Origin: CBDATW01 sp965200605
GTDB lineage: Bacteria > Bacillota_I > Bacilli_A > CBDATW01
Direction: 5' to 3'
Length of the DNA: 64,000 bases
Assembly: GCA_965200605.1 (NCBI GenBank)
Contig: CBDATW010000002.1
Span: 372,001-436,000 of the forward strand
The notes below the pieces were generated by a model, which was given only the letters and a program-made list of their open reading frames with translations, ran no database searches and was not told where the DNA came from. Positions within the stretch are counted from its first letter, which is position 1. Each line of letters begins with the position of its first letter. Below, one piece after another: positions 1 to 8,783 of the stretch. Both the position numbers and the translations under genes were made by a program.

Positions 1-384
1 TGTATTTAAAAAATCTACTGCATCTAAAATTTGAATAACATAATCAACAGCTTCTTTTTGATCTAAAAATACTCTTTTTTGAATAATTTTATCTAAATCA
101 AATCCCTTTACATATTCCATGGCAATATAATAGTCGCTTGGTTTGGGACCAAATTTATAATCATAAATTTCAACAATGTTTTTGTGGATAATTTTTGACA
201 TAGCTGCAATTTCAGACTGTCATCTTTTGATATGTTTCTCTGGTATTTGATTAATATTGCTATCAATAAGTGGTTTTTTTATAGCTATTTGTTTTCCTGT
301 AGTTTTATCTAAAGTTAAGTATGTTCGAGCCATACCTCCTGCACCTAGTTCTTTAATTACTTGATATCTACCTGCAATAATCAT
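1..384 (-). CDS. prkC: Serine/threonine protein kinase, PrkC type (3' part outside window)
   Basis: The first 128 codons of a Hanks-type protein kinase are visible; the rest runs off the left edge. The N-lobe is clear: a glycine-rich loop GAGGMA near residues 15-20, the ATP-anchoring lysine in QIAIKK, and a hinge-like stretch IAMEYVKGFDL. The catalytic HRD and DFG motifs are beyond the edge, so activity cannot be judged. The start ATG at 384 overlaps the phosphatase stop (TAATG), which couples the two genes. Kinase plus PP2C phosphatase after gmk is a common Firmicutes and mollicute arrangement, in which the pair sets Ser/Thr phosphorylation of cytoplasmic and division proteins. Confidence 0.93.
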
Positions 385-1118
385 TAAAACTCTCCTATAA
401 TAATAGTTGAATTATCTCTGCCACCATTTAAATCAGCAGCTTCACAAATTCCTACTGTAGCTGATTCAATTGAATTAGAATTTGCAATAATTTTAATTAT
501 TTCATTTTCTGGTATTTCTGAATAAATACCATCAGACATTAAAATTAATTTTGTTCCTGGAACCAGTTCAAGTGAATATCAATCAATTAAATAATCTTTT
601 TGATACCCAAATACATTGTATAAAATATTGCGATATGGATGTTCTTTAAGTTCTTTGCGATTAATTCTTCCATCATTAAGTAATTGATTAGCTACAGTGT
701 GATCTTCTGTAATTTGGTTTAATTTATTATTATATAAAACATAAGCTCTTGAATCACCAATATTTGCTATATAAATATCTTTACCAACACCAATGGCAAC
801 ACACAAAGTTGTTCCCATATCTTCATAATGATCATCATCTTCAATTGTTAAGCGATAAAGTTTAATAATATCATCAGTGATTTTTTTAAATCACTCTTGA
901 ATTTCTATTTTTGGTACATCTCTAAAATCAGGAGCAATTTTATATTCTTCTACAATTAGATTAGTGGCAGTTTCTGAAGCTATCTTTCCCCCTTTATGAC
1001 CACCCATTCCATCGCATAAAACGGCGATGAATTCACCACCAGCTTTTTTATAGTAGGCAGCAGTATCCTGATTATCAGGCCTGATTTTGCCTTGTGTAGA
1101 ATATGTGGCCAAATCCAT
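384..1118 (-). CDS. prpC: PP2C-family protein serine/threonine phosphatase
   Basis: A 244-residue PPM-type phosphatase, antagonist of the adjacent kinase. The metal-binding motifs are present in order: RPDNQD near residue 13, CDGMGGHKGG near 35-45, NIGDSRAY in the middle, ITEDHT after it, a SDG motif, and GGRDNST near the C-terminus. One in-frame TGA (Trp) lies near position 890, so standard-code reading would split the gene. The ATG overlaps the gmk stop as TAATG, and the gene's own stop overlaps the kinase ATG in the same way. Length is normal for PrpC/Stp. Confidence 0.93.
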
Positions 1119-1687
1119 TAAGACTCCTTATTTATTTCTTTTAATATAATATTTTCAATTTCTTTTGCAGCACTTAAAGCATCGCCATTAACAACTGCAT
1201 AATTGTATTTTTCTTGATAGCCCATTTCATCTTTAGCTTTAATTAATCTTTTTTTAATTAACTCAGGTGTTTCTGTTGCCCTTTGTTTTAATCTACTTTC
1301 TAAAATTTCAAGAGATGGGGGAAGTAAAAAAATCGAAAGACAATCAGGATAAAGTTCAAGAATTCTCATAGCACCAATGGTTTCTATCTCTAAAATAACA
1401 TTTTTACCTTTTGTAAGCAAACTATCAACATATGCCCTTGATGTGCCATATTTATTACCTGCAAATTCCACTCATTCAATTAAATCATTTTTAGCTATCA
1501 TTTCTGAAAAAACTTCTTCACTTACAAAAAAGTAATCTTTTTTATCTACTTCATTTAAACGTTGAGTTCTTGTGGTATAGGAAATAGAAAAACCAAGATT
1601 TAAATCTTTATTTTTAGAAAATATTTCTCTTAATGTTCCCTTGCCAACACCTGAGGGTCCTGAATATAGTATTAATTTTCCTTTCAC
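1118..1687 (-). CDS. gmk: Guanylate kinase
   Basis: Phosphorylates GMP to GDP. The N-terminus MKGKLILYSGPSGVGKGT carries the P-loop, followed by SYTTR, and by the GNKYGTSRAYVD and ILEIETIGA blocks typical of GMP kinase. I prefer the GTG at 1687, which sits 6 nt after an AAAGGA ribosome site and gives the usual family N-terminus. An upstream in-frame ATG at 1702 has no ribosome site and lies inside coaD. With GTG the protein is 189 residues. An internal TGA (Trp) follows DLIE. The gene is tightly packed between coaD and prpC. Confidence 0.93.
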
Positions 1688-1689
1688 AA

Positions 1690-2130
1690 TTATTCCTTTC
1701 ATGGAACAAGATGAGATATATCTTGTTTTTCTATAATTAATTTTCTTACTTGAGTTGATGAGGCATTAGACTTCGTTTGATAAAGTTTAACATCTAATTG
1801 ATTTCAACAATTTTTATAAATTTTTGCCAAGTCTTTTTCATATGCTAAATCATTTTGATTACGATAACCTCTAACAATAGTGTAAATATTATTTTTTTGA
1901 CAATATGCTACTGCTTTTTGATCTCAAAATTGAACAACAACATTTTTATAATTTAGTGACTTAATTATATCAAGTCTTCTATCTAAATTAAAGAGTGGCT
2001 TTTTTTTATCATTTATCATCACAATCACATGAACTTCTTTATAATCTTTTAATGCTTGTTTTATTACTTGATGATGGCCATTTGTTAAAGGATCAAATGA
2101 TCCTGGAAATAAACATTTATCTTTTTTCAT
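1690..2130 (-). CDS. coaD: Pantetheine-phosphate adenylyltransferase
   Basis: Joins 4'-phosphopantetheine and ATP to give dephospho-CoA, the penultimate CoA step. The 146-residue protein opens with CLFPGSFDPLTNGHHQVI, which holds the TxGH nucleotidyl-transfer motif (TNGH here). Near the C-terminus it has SNASSTQVRKLI, the ISSTxVR signature in a slightly altered form. A TGA-encoded Trp at about 1925 splits it in the standard code. The start overlaps the end of rsmD by 14 bp. The rsmD-coaD pairing is widely conserved. Confidence 0.93.
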
Positions 2131-2668
2131 ATTGTCAAATCCTAGTTATTTTAGAAAAATCTTTTGTTTTAATTAATTTAAAATTATTAAACTTATCTTC
2201 TAGATTTATTTTTTGGGGAATTTGTCCAGTAATAAAGCCATGCATATTTAACATATTATTTTGATCAATAAATGAAAGGAGATAATCTAGTGATTCTTTT
2301 GCTAAGGGATATGGGGCATCAATAAAAATTAAATCAAACTTTTGATTTTTAAATTTTGTTATTAATTTTTTATAATCAAAATTATATATTTGATACTCTG
2401 CTTTATTAATTATTCTTAAATTATCAGATAAAATTTTTGAAGCACTTAAATCTAATTCATTAAAAACACAGTTGATTGCTCCCCTTGATAATGCCTCAAT
2501 ACCTAATTGTCCTGATCCTGCAAAAATATCTAATACCATAGTGTTATTTAGCTTGTGGGGCAACATGTTAAACATACTTTCCTTAGCTCTTTGAAGTGTT
2601 GGTCTTGTTGTCTCTGAATTAGGAGCTCTTAATTTTTTTGCTCGATATTTTCCTGTTATTACTTGCAT
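2117..2668 (-). CDS. rsmD: 16S rRNA (guanine966-N2)-methyltransferase
   Basis: SAM-dependent methyltransferase for 16S rRNA G966, about 183 residues. It has the family N-terminus VITGKYRAKKL and TRPTLQRAKESMFN, the SAM loop DIFAGSGQLGIEALSRGA, and a catalytic motif that reads DAPY instead of the usual DPPY. In code 4 a TGA at 2135-2137 is Trp. The protein therefore ends seven codons later with a TAA inside the coaD start region, giving a 14-bp overlap. The Pro to Ala change in DPPY is unusual but tolerated in some homologues. Confidence 0.92.
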
Positions 2669-2702
2669 TTTTATCCTTATTATTAAAGATATTATAACAT
2701 AG

Positions 2703-2731
2703 TTGTTATTAGTTTTTGATTATGGTATATT
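2703..2731 (+). promoter_or_regulatory. Probable promoter for RNase J
   Basis: TTGTTA at 2703-2708, a 17-nt spacer and TATATT at 2726-2731 with an extended -10 TGG. It lies in the divergent gap between rsmD (minus) and the RNase J gene (plus). Confidence 0.5.
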
Positions 2732-2785
2732 TATACCTAGAAATGTTAAAAACATTATTTGCTTTAAAACGAAAGGAAAATAATA

Positions 2786-4465
2786 ATGATTAAAAAAGGT
2801 TTAAATAAACCCACACTTGTCTATGCCCTTGGAGGACTAGATGAAGTTGGAAAAAACCTCTATGTTGTAGAACATGGTGATGAAATTATCTTAATGGATT
2901 GTGGCCAAAAATTTGGTTCTAATCTTCCTGGAGTAAACTCAATTATTCCAAATTTTAAATACTTGATTGATAATGCCCATAGGCTAAGTGCAATTATTGC
3001 AACCCATGGACATGAAGATCATATTGGAGGAATCCCTTATCTAATTAATGAGTTTAAAAAGATTGATAAAGAAATACCTGTTATATATGCTCCAAAAATT
3101 GGAATTGCACTTTTAGAAAAGAAATTTCAGGAATTTAATATTAATTATCCAGGTCTTGTTGAATTTGATGGTGATTCAAAAATTAAAACAAAACATTTTG
3201 AAATTGAAATGTTTTTAGTTAATCACTCAATTCCCCAATCATATGGTGTTGTTCTAAAAACCCCAAATGGTGTTGTTGTCAATACTGGAGATTTTAAATT
3301 TGACCACACCCCAGTTGGGCTTGCAGCTGATATTGCAAAAATGAAAAAAATTGGTAATGCTGGAGTTGATTTAATGCTTGGGGATTCAACTAACTCTGAA
3401 ATAGAGGGATCAACACCTTCTGAATCACTTGTTAAAGATGAAATGGATAAAATTTTTGCTAATGCCAAAGGTAGAATTTTAATTGCTACCTTTGCCTCTA
3501 ATGTTGATAGGGTTGGTCATATTGTTCAAACAGCTAAAAAATATAATAGAAAAATTATAACTTTTGGTCGCTCAATGGTTAAAGTATTAGAAATTGGAAA
3601 AAGAATTGGATTAATTGATAATACTGAAAGTTTATTTATGAAAACTGATGGTATTAATAAAATTGATGATGAAAATATTTTAATTTTATCAACTGGATCT
3701 CAAGGTGAGCAAATGGCTGCTCTTTCTAGAATTGCTCGTGGAGAACATAAGGATGTCAAAATTAAACCAAAAGATACAGTTATTTTTTCTTCATCACCAA
3801 TTCCTGGTAATTCTCTTAATGTCATTAGATTATTAAATTCGCTTTCTAGACTAGGAGCTAGTTTAAAAATTAATAAGGAAGATGGGATTCTTCACACATC
3901 TGGCCATGCTCCAAAAGAAGAGCAAAGATATATGTTTGAATTAATGAAACCTAAAAATTTTATGCCAGTTCATGGAGAATATCGTATGCAAGTTGAATAT
4001 GGTCATACTGCAGTTGATTGTGGAGTTGATGAAGATAAAGTATTTATTAGAGGCAATGGCCAAACACTTCAACTATTAAATGGTGTAGTTACACTTGGAC
4101 CAGATCTTCATTCTGGTATTTTCTATATTGATCAAAACAATGATCAAATTAGTGATTACATATTTAAAAATAGAGTAAAAATGGCTGATAATGGAGCAAT
4201 TGGAATATATGTTGTGATAAATGATAAAAACAAAAAGATTATTACATCACCTAAAATTATTTCTAAGGGATTTATTTATATAAAAGAAAACACCCAGTTA
4301 ATTAAAGATATTCAAAAAATGGCTATTTATATTGCAAATAAATATTCAGGATCAAATTTTAATAAAGAAGCTATGGAAAAAGATATGTCTAAATCAATAT
4401 CAAGATTTATTGGTAGAAAATTAAAAAGATACCCATTGATTAAAACAATCTTATTAAAAAAATAA
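2786..4465 (+). CDS. rnj: Ribonuclease J
   Basis: Metallo-beta-lactamase/beta-CASP nuclease for mRNA decay and RNA maturation in the cytoplasm. The protein is 559 residues, normal for RNase J. The zinc motif HGHEDHIGG is at residues 74-82, and the downstream metal ligands include NTGDFKFDHTP near 170. The beta-CASP blocks LSTGSQGE and HTSGHAPKEE follow, then PVHGEYRMQ. The start ATG follows a GAAAGGAAA ribosome site. It is transcribed alone on plus, convergent with the EIIB-like gene. Whether it is the J1 or J2 paralogue cannot be told from this window. Confidence 0.95.
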   Translation: MIKKGLNKPTLVYALGGLDEVGKNLYVVEHGDEIILMDCGQKFGSNLPGVNSIIPNFKYLIDNAHRLSAIIATHGHEDHIGGIPYLINEFKKIDKEIPVIYAPKIGIALLEKKFQEFNINYPGLVEFDGDSKIKTKHFEIEMFLVNHSIPQSYGVVLKTPNGVVVNTGDFKFDHTPVGLAADIAKMKKIGNAGVDLMLGDSTNSEIEGSTPSESLVKDEMDKIFANAKGRILIATFASNVDRVGHIVQTAKKYNRKIITFGRSMVKVLEIGKRIGLIDNTESLFMKTDGINKIDDENILILSTGSQGEQMAALSRIARGEHKDVKIKPKDTVIFSSSPIPGNSLNVIRLLNSLSRLGASLKINKEDGILHTSGHAPKEEQRYMFELMKPKNFMPVHGEYRMQVEYGHTAVDCGVDEDKVFIRGNGQTLQLLNGVVTLGPDLHSGIFYIDQNNDQISDYIFKNRVKMADNGAIGIYVVINDKNKKIITSPKIISKGFIYIKENTQLIKDIQKMAIYIANKYSGSNFNKEAMEKDMSKSISRFIGRKLKRYPLIKTILLKK

Positions 4466-4578
4466 ATTTTATAAATATATAAAACATAATTCATATAATC
4501 TTTTAATATTTAATTAAATAATATAAAAACTAAAATTAGAAAAAATAAATTTTGAATATTAGATTTATATGTTTTGCT

Positions 4579-4935
4579 CTATCTTTTTAATTCTTGATTA
4601 ATGATATTTGATATTTCACTTGATCTTTTACCAAAAATCACAACCACTTCTTTTGATTTAACCATAATGCCAGTTGCCCCAAGCATTTTTAATTTATCTG
4701 GTTTAATTATTTTGTTATTATATAATTCAAAATAAATTTTAGAAATATTAGCTCGAGTGCCATTAATATTAGTTTTACCACCTAACGCTTCAAAAAGTTC
4801 ATCTAACTTAAATGATTTAGCAGAAAGTTTTTTTGATCTCATCTGTCTTGTAAAAAGAAAGATGGCCATCAAAAATCCAGAAACTGCAATTACAAACAAT
4901 ATATATATTTCAATTGAGTAATTAGTTAAAAACAT
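4579..4935 (-). CDS. Membrane-anchored PTS EIIB-like protein lacking the phosphocysteine
   Basis: A 118-residue protein: one N-terminal membrane helix (residues about 8-28, IEIYILFVIAVSGFLMAIFL), then a domain resembling the glucose-family EIIB. In that family the phosphorylated Cys lies in a DACITRLR-like loop. Here the aligned segment is TRANISKIYF, with Asn63 where Cys should be. LGGKTNI before it and LGATGIMV and VIFGKRSSEI after it support the alignment. Similar orphan EIIB-like membrane proteins are known in mycoplasmas. Transport activity is unlikely without Cys, so a sensor or scaffold role is possible (inference). The start has AGGAGAAATTAA upstream. A -10 TATAAT at 4956-4961 is preceded by the 15-T tract. 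Confidence 0.7.
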   Translation of the reverse strand: MFLTNYSIEIYILFVIAVSGFLMAIFLFTRQMRSKKLSAKSFKLDELFEALGGKTNINGTRANISKIYFELYNNKIIKPDKLKMLGATGIMVKSKEVVVIFGKRSSEISNIINQELKR

Positions 4936-4980
4936 TTAATTTCTCCTTCTATTTAATTATATATTAATAAAATAAATCTG

Positions 4981-4995
4981 TTTTTTTTTTTTTTT
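4981..4995. repeat. Homopolymer tract of 15 T
   Basis: Fifteen consecutive T residues lie between two divergent promoters. On the plus side the tract runs into the TTTACA -35 of the small RNA promoter. On the minus side (as A) it overlaps the expected -35 position for the TATAAT at 4956-4961 of the EIIB-like gene. Such tracts change length by slippage, so promoter strength could vary between cells. Confidence 0.8.
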
Positions 4996-5023
4996 ACACA
5001 AAATATTAATTTTTAGTTATAAT
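4993..5023 (+). promoter_or_regulatory. Promoter of the intergenic small RNA
   Basis: -35 TTTACA at 4993-4998, 19-nt spacer, consensus -10 TATAAT at 5018-5023. No reading frame follows; a terminator hairpin ends about 85 nt downstream. Confidence 0.6.
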
Positions 5024-5029
5024 AATATC

Positions 5030-5113
5030 GAATCAATAATTTGTTTATTGTTGATTCACCAAAGCAAAATAATCGATTTTGTTACTGATGGGCTTGATCA
5101 CCCATCTTTTTTT
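5030..5113 (+). ncRNA. Candidate small non-coding RNA, about 84 nt
   Basis: The interval has a promoter at its left and an intrinsic terminator at its right: GATGGG (5087-5092), loop, CCCATC (5101-5106), then seven T. Two further hairpins are visible. One is GAATCAATAA paired with TTATTGTTGATTC at about 5029-5057. The other is CAAAAT/ATTTTG around AATCG at about 5065-5081. No start codon with a ribosome site and no conserved peptide is visible. I do not recognise the family; it is not SRP RNA (found elsewhere), tRNA or tmRNA. Both flanking genes are on the opposite strand, so this is not a leader. The exact 5' end is inferred from the -10. Confidence 0.55.
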
Positions 5114-5117
5114 GTAC

Positions 5118-5996
5118 TTATTTTCAAATGGGCTTTTTTATTTCAAATGATTTACCATTTAAATATTTTAAATCATCTATTAATTCTTTAAATACAACCT
5201 TATAAGCACATAAATTAATAGCAGAGGCTTTAGGACCATCATACTTAGGATCTCCAATTAGTGGATATCCTGCATTTGAAAGCTGAACTCTTATTTGATG
5301 CTTTCTTCCAGTTATTAATTTTATATCAACAAGAGATGACTTTTTATCATCCCTTATTTTTTTAACTTCAAGTTTAGCAACCTTGCCAAATTTAGCATTA
5401 ATTACCATTTTTTGTTTAATTTCATTATGCTCTATTTTATCTTTTAAAAATAATTTTTTAGGAAAAATACCTTTAACTCTAGCAAAATAGTATTTTTCAA
5501 TCATATTTTCTTGTCCAATAGCTTTTGATAAAATACAATGAGATTGATAATTTAGAGAAAAAATAACAATTCCTGAAGTATATTTGTCTAAACGATGAAT
5601 ATTTATAGGCTGGTATGATGTATTGTGTGGTATTTTACCTTTAGAATCAAGGTAAGATAGAACTTTTGAGTGTAGATCATTTGGTTTATCTGCTGAAACC
5701 AATATACCTACTGGCTTATTTACAAGCAAAATATTATCATCTTGATAAATAATATTTATTTTTGAGTCATATTTGGCAATTTCTATTTTTTTTATTTCAG
5801 TTCCACGAAAATAAGTGATAATTTCATCACCTTCTTTTAATAAATAAGATTGATCATTAGTTTTTTTACCATTAATTCTAATATCTTTTAATCTAAATTT
5901 CTTCATCACATGAGATTTAGGTAAATTGTAATAAGATATTAAAAATTTATCTATTCTTTTGTTATGATCATTTTTTGTTATTTTAATCTTTTGCAT
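5118..5996 (-). CDS. rluD: RluC/RluD-family 23S rRNA pseudouridine synthase
   Basis: A 292-residue pseudouridine synthase. An S4 RNA-binding domain occupies about residues 1-65 (KRIDKFLISYY, RLKDIRINGKK). The catalytic domain follows with HRLDKYTSGIVIFS, which carries the nucleophilic Asp of the HRLDxxTSG motif. The C-terminal GRKHQIRVQLSNAGYPLIGDPKY block is typical. In code 4 the gene reads through a TGA (Trp) to TAA at 5118. Whether the target is the RluC or RluD site cannot be decided from sequence alone. It is followed by the terminator of the opposing small RNA. Confidence 0.9.
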
Positions 5997-6014
5997 AACA
6001 TATATATTATATAT

Positions 6015-6047
6015 TAAAAAAGAAGTAGGTATGCCCTACTTCTTTTT
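6015..6047 (-). terminator. Intrinsic terminator after the tRNA pair
   Basis: Perfect 9-bp stem AGAAGTAGG/CCTACTTCT (6021-6029 with 6035-6043) flanked by A- and T-runs on both sides. It ends tRNA transcription on minus, just before the rluD start. Confidence 0.75.
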
Positions 6048-6052
6048 ATAAT

Positions 6053-6137
6053 TGGTGCGGATGAAGGGAATCGAACCCCCACTCCTAAAGGAACTAGATC
6101 CTAAGTCTAGCGCGTCTACCAGTTCCGCCACATCCGC
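6053..6137 (-). tRNA. tRNA-Leu (UAG)
   Basis: Acceptor stem GCGGATG/CATCCGC, D-arm with TGGTAGAC, anticodon stem-loop CTAGA-CTTAGGA-TCTAG giving anticodon UAG, a long variable arm as expected for Leu, T-loop GGTTCGATTCC, and encoded CCA. Total length is 85 nt. Confidence 0.95.
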
Positions 6138-6141
6138 ATCA

Positions 6142-6218
6142 TGGTGATCCCAGTAGGACTCGAACCTACGACACCCTGATTAAAAGTCAGGTGCTCTAAC
6201 CAACTGAGCTATGGGACC
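6142..6218 (-). tRNA. tRNA-Lys (UUU)
   Basis: Acceptor stem GGTCCCA/TGGGATC, D-loop AGCTCAGTTGGTTAGAGC, anticodon loop CTTTTAA (anticodon UUU), T-arm GTAGGTTCGAGTCCTAC and encoded CCA. It lies 4 nt upstream of tRNA-Leu in the same transcript. Confidence 0.95.
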
Positions 6219-6286
6219 TATCTGATAATATGCCTTAGTATTATACCAAAAGAAAAAATAGATATGTAAATTTTCTATTTTCTTAA

Positions 6287-6538
6287 TTATTCGCTAATTT
6301 TTGTTAAATCAGTATGTTTAACATTGTTGAATTCTTCAATAGCTTTATTAATGTCTTCAACTGAATTTTGTAATTTTAATCTTTGAACAATGACTGAAAG
6401 CGCTTCTTTGTCTTGTGAAGATAAATCAAAAGATTTATCATCCATTTTTTTAGTATTGAAATAAACTAAAAATGAATGCATTGCTTCTTTACCGCTTGGA
6501 GATAGTTTTCCAATTCAAATTGATGTTTTATCTGCCAT
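6287..6538 (-). CDS. Small hypothetical protein, 83 aa
   Basis: A short acidic and hydrophilic protein beginning MADKTSIWIGKLSPSGKEAM, preceded by a strong GGAGGATATAAAT ribosome site. It contains one TGA (Trp8), which supports real translation in code 4. It has no membrane helix or signal peptide, and the C-terminal half looks helical (SSQDKEALSVIVQRL, SVEDINKAIEEFNNV). I do not recognise a family. It lies alone between lplA and the tRNA genes on the same strand. Confidence 0.7.
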
Positions 6539-6596
6539 ATTTATATCCTCCAGATTCTAGATTATTATATCACAAGCTATAAATGTAATAAATAGA

Positions 6597-7583
6597 TTAC
6601 GTTTTTAAAATCAAATTAATTACATCTTCTTTTTTTAAATTATTAAAATAATTAGAGAATTTTTTGCTTTCTTCTACAATTTTTTTAATATTAACACTTG
6701 TGTATTTTATATTAATAAATTTATTAGCAAATTCATTTATATCACTTTGAGTAAAATGCTCTCCATGTATGACAAATTCTTTTATTAAATTGTTTTTATC
6801 TAAGTTAAAAGAAAATTGAAGAGTACCAAATCCTGGAAAATATTGACTATTCACTTTTTGATAATCAATTTTATTATTTATTAAAAAGTTGATTTGTTCT
6901 CTTTTGTTTTTAGCTATAAGGTCTATAGTCTTTAAATCCTTTTTATTTAATAGGTATTCTTGATTAGATGAAATTTCATTAATTATTTTATTAACTAAAT
7001 CAATTACATCAATATTATCATTAATGTATTCTTTTAAATTTGTGACCCTTGAAATAACTGATTTTACACCTTTAGATTTAATTTTTTGACTATTAGGTAA
7101 TAAGATTTTATCAATAGATGAAAAATCACTATTAAATAATATAGTACCGTGGTGAACTAAATTATCATCCACAACCATTTGGGCAATTCCAGAAATTTTT
7201 TTATCATCAATTAATAAATCGTTTCTACCAGAAAAATAAACTTCTTGATTTGTTATTTTATTTAGTACATAAACGATTGGTTGTGATAGTTTTTTAAATT
7301 CATTAAAATCATTTTTTTGATTTTTTAAAATAAATGAAAAATTAAGATTTCCTAAATCTTGATAAACTGCTCCCCCACCTGAATTTCGTCTTATTAATTC
7401 GATATTATTATTTTTTAAATAATTTAAATCAACTTCTTGATGAGGATTTTGATTTTTACCAATAATTACGCAAGGTTTATTAATATATAGTAAAAAGATT
7501 GATTCTTGGATATTTTTGGCCAAAAATTCTTCTGTTGCAATATTTATAAATGGATCATTTGACTTTAAAAATATGTATTTCAT
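6597..7583 (-). CDS. lplA: Lipoate-protein ligase A
   Basis: Attaches lipoate (or octanoate) to the E2 or H proteins of 2-oxoacid dehydrogenases by way of an adenylate. Residues about 1-250 form the ligase domain: RRNSGGGAVYQDLGNLNFSF is the lipoyl-AMP binding motif, and the catalytic lysine is in IDDKKISGIAQ. HGTILFNSDFSSIDKIL follows. The C-terminal accessory domain is present, giving 328 residues in all. No other lipoate gene is in the window; the likely target is a pyruvate dehydrogenase E2 elsewhere. The gene is divergent from tdh. Confidence 0.93.
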   Translation of the reverse strand: MKYIFLKSNDPFINIATEEFLAKNIQESIFLLYINKPCVIIGKNQNPHQEVDLNYLKNNNIELIRRNSGGGAVYQDLGNLNFSFILKNQKNDFNEFKKLSQPIVYVLNKITNQEVYFSGRNDLLIDDKKISGIAQMVVDDNLVHHGTILFNSDFSSIDKILLPNSQKIKSKGVKSVISRVTNLKEYINDNIDVIDLVNKIINEISSNQEYLLNKKDLKTIDLIAKNKREQINFLINNKIDYQKVNSQYFPGFGTLQFSFNLDKNNLIKEFVIHGEHFTQSDINEFANKFINIKYTSVNIKKIVEESKKFSNYFNNLKKEDVINLILKT

Positions 7584-7628
7584 AACACTCCCTATTAATA
7601 TTATATATTAATATTTTTTAATTTTTGT

Positions 7629-7657
7629 TTGTAAATGTTTTCAGATAATGGTATAAT
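7629..7657 (+). promoter_or_regulatory. Promoter of tdh-kbl
   Basis: -35 TTGTAA (7629-7634), 17-nt spacer, extended -10 TGG-TATAAT (7652-7657). It is followed at 40 nt by the tdh start with an AAGGA ribosome site. Confidence 0.7.
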
Positions 7658-7697
7658 CTCATTACTTGAAAAAATTAAAAATATAAGGAAAAAAGCT

Positions 7698-8780
7698 ATG
7701 AAAGCAGTTGTAAAAACCAAGCCAGGTAAAGGATTTACCTACAAAGAAATGCCTTCTATAAAAAATGTTAAAAAAGGCGAAGTAAAAATTAAAATGATCT
7801 ATTCATCTATTTGTGGAACAGATGTTCACATTAACCAATGAGATGATTGATCAAAAAAAACAATTAAAACACCTCAAATAAATGGCCATGAAGGTGTTGG
7901 TCAAGTAGTTGAAATTGGACCAGGAGTTAAAAATGTTAAGAAGGGTGACTTTGTTTCATATGAAACTCACTACTATTGTGAAAAATGTACAGTGTGTAAA
8001 CAAGGAAACATCCATGTTTGTAAAAAAATGACAATTCTTGGAGTTCATATGGATGGAACATGAGGGGAAGAAATTAAAATTCCTTCAAAACTATTATTTA
8101 AAATACCTAAAACAAGAAAAGTTCCACTAAAATATTGTGGAATTCTAGAACCATTTGGAAATGCCCACCATACTCTTTCATATACAAATCTTAAAGGAAA
8201 AAATGTATTAATTTCAGGAGATGGGCCAATAGGTATCTTTGGAGCTCTAATTGCAAAAGCCAAAGGAGCTAAAACAGTTCACCTAACAGGAGCAAGTACA
8301 TTTAGATTAAATCTAGCTAAAAAATGTGGAATTAAAGTTATTGATGTTAGAAAAACAAAAAATCTAAAAGCAAAAATAGATAAATTAACTAAAGGTCAAG
8401 GGATTGATGCTATTGGTGAATACTCAGGTGCACCTATTGCACTTCAAAACATGATTGACATAATTAATCCAGGTGGATACATTGGTGTTCTATCAGTTTA
8501 TTCAAAAAATAAATTTGATATTGAAGTTAATGAACTTGTGTTTAAAAACATTAATATGCAATTTATTTGTGGAAGAAAAATATTTGAAACATGAGAGGAT
8601 TCATTTAAATTAATTAATACTGGTAAAATTAAATTATCAGCAATTGATAAAATTGTTACCCATGAATTTGCTCTTAAAGATTACCAAAAAGGATTTAAAG
8701 CAATTGAATCAGGAAAAGCTGGTAAAGTTCTTCTAAGAATTGGCAATGACCCAACAAAAAATACGAAAGGTAAAAAATAA
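7698..8780 (+). CDS. tdh: L-threonine 3-dehydrogenase (zinc-dependent)
   Basis: NAD-dependent oxidation of L-threonine to 2-amino-3-oxobutyrate. A 360-residue medium-chain alcohol dehydrogenase fold. Catalytic zinc ligands are C39 in SICGTDVH and the NGHEG His/Glu pair. The structural zinc lobe is CEKCTVCKQGNIHVC, and the Rossmann glycines are GDGPIGIFGALIAKAKGA. I chose the ATG at 7698 because AAGGA precedes it; an earlier in-frame ATG at 7635 falls inside the promoter. The kbl start is 3 nt after the stop, so the pair forms a threonine-degradation operon. This pathway is rare in mollicutes. Threonine rather than another polyol or alcohol as substrate rests largely on the kbl neighbour. Confidence 0.87.
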
Positions 8781-8783
8781 ATA

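Noticed and set aside
1700..1702. gmk start at ATG 1702
   Set aside because: No ribosome site; it lies in coaD. The GTG at 1687 follows AAAGGA and gives the usual family N-terminus.
2135..2137. TGA as the end of rsmD
   Set aside because: TGA is Trp in this genome; the frame continues to TAA at 2117-2119. The same applies to rluD (5124) and dnaN (57744).
7635..7697. Longer tdh starting at ATG 7635
   Set aside because: This ATG lies within the promoter (-35 at 7629, -10 at 7652). The ATG at 7698 has a ribosome site and gives the family N-terminus.
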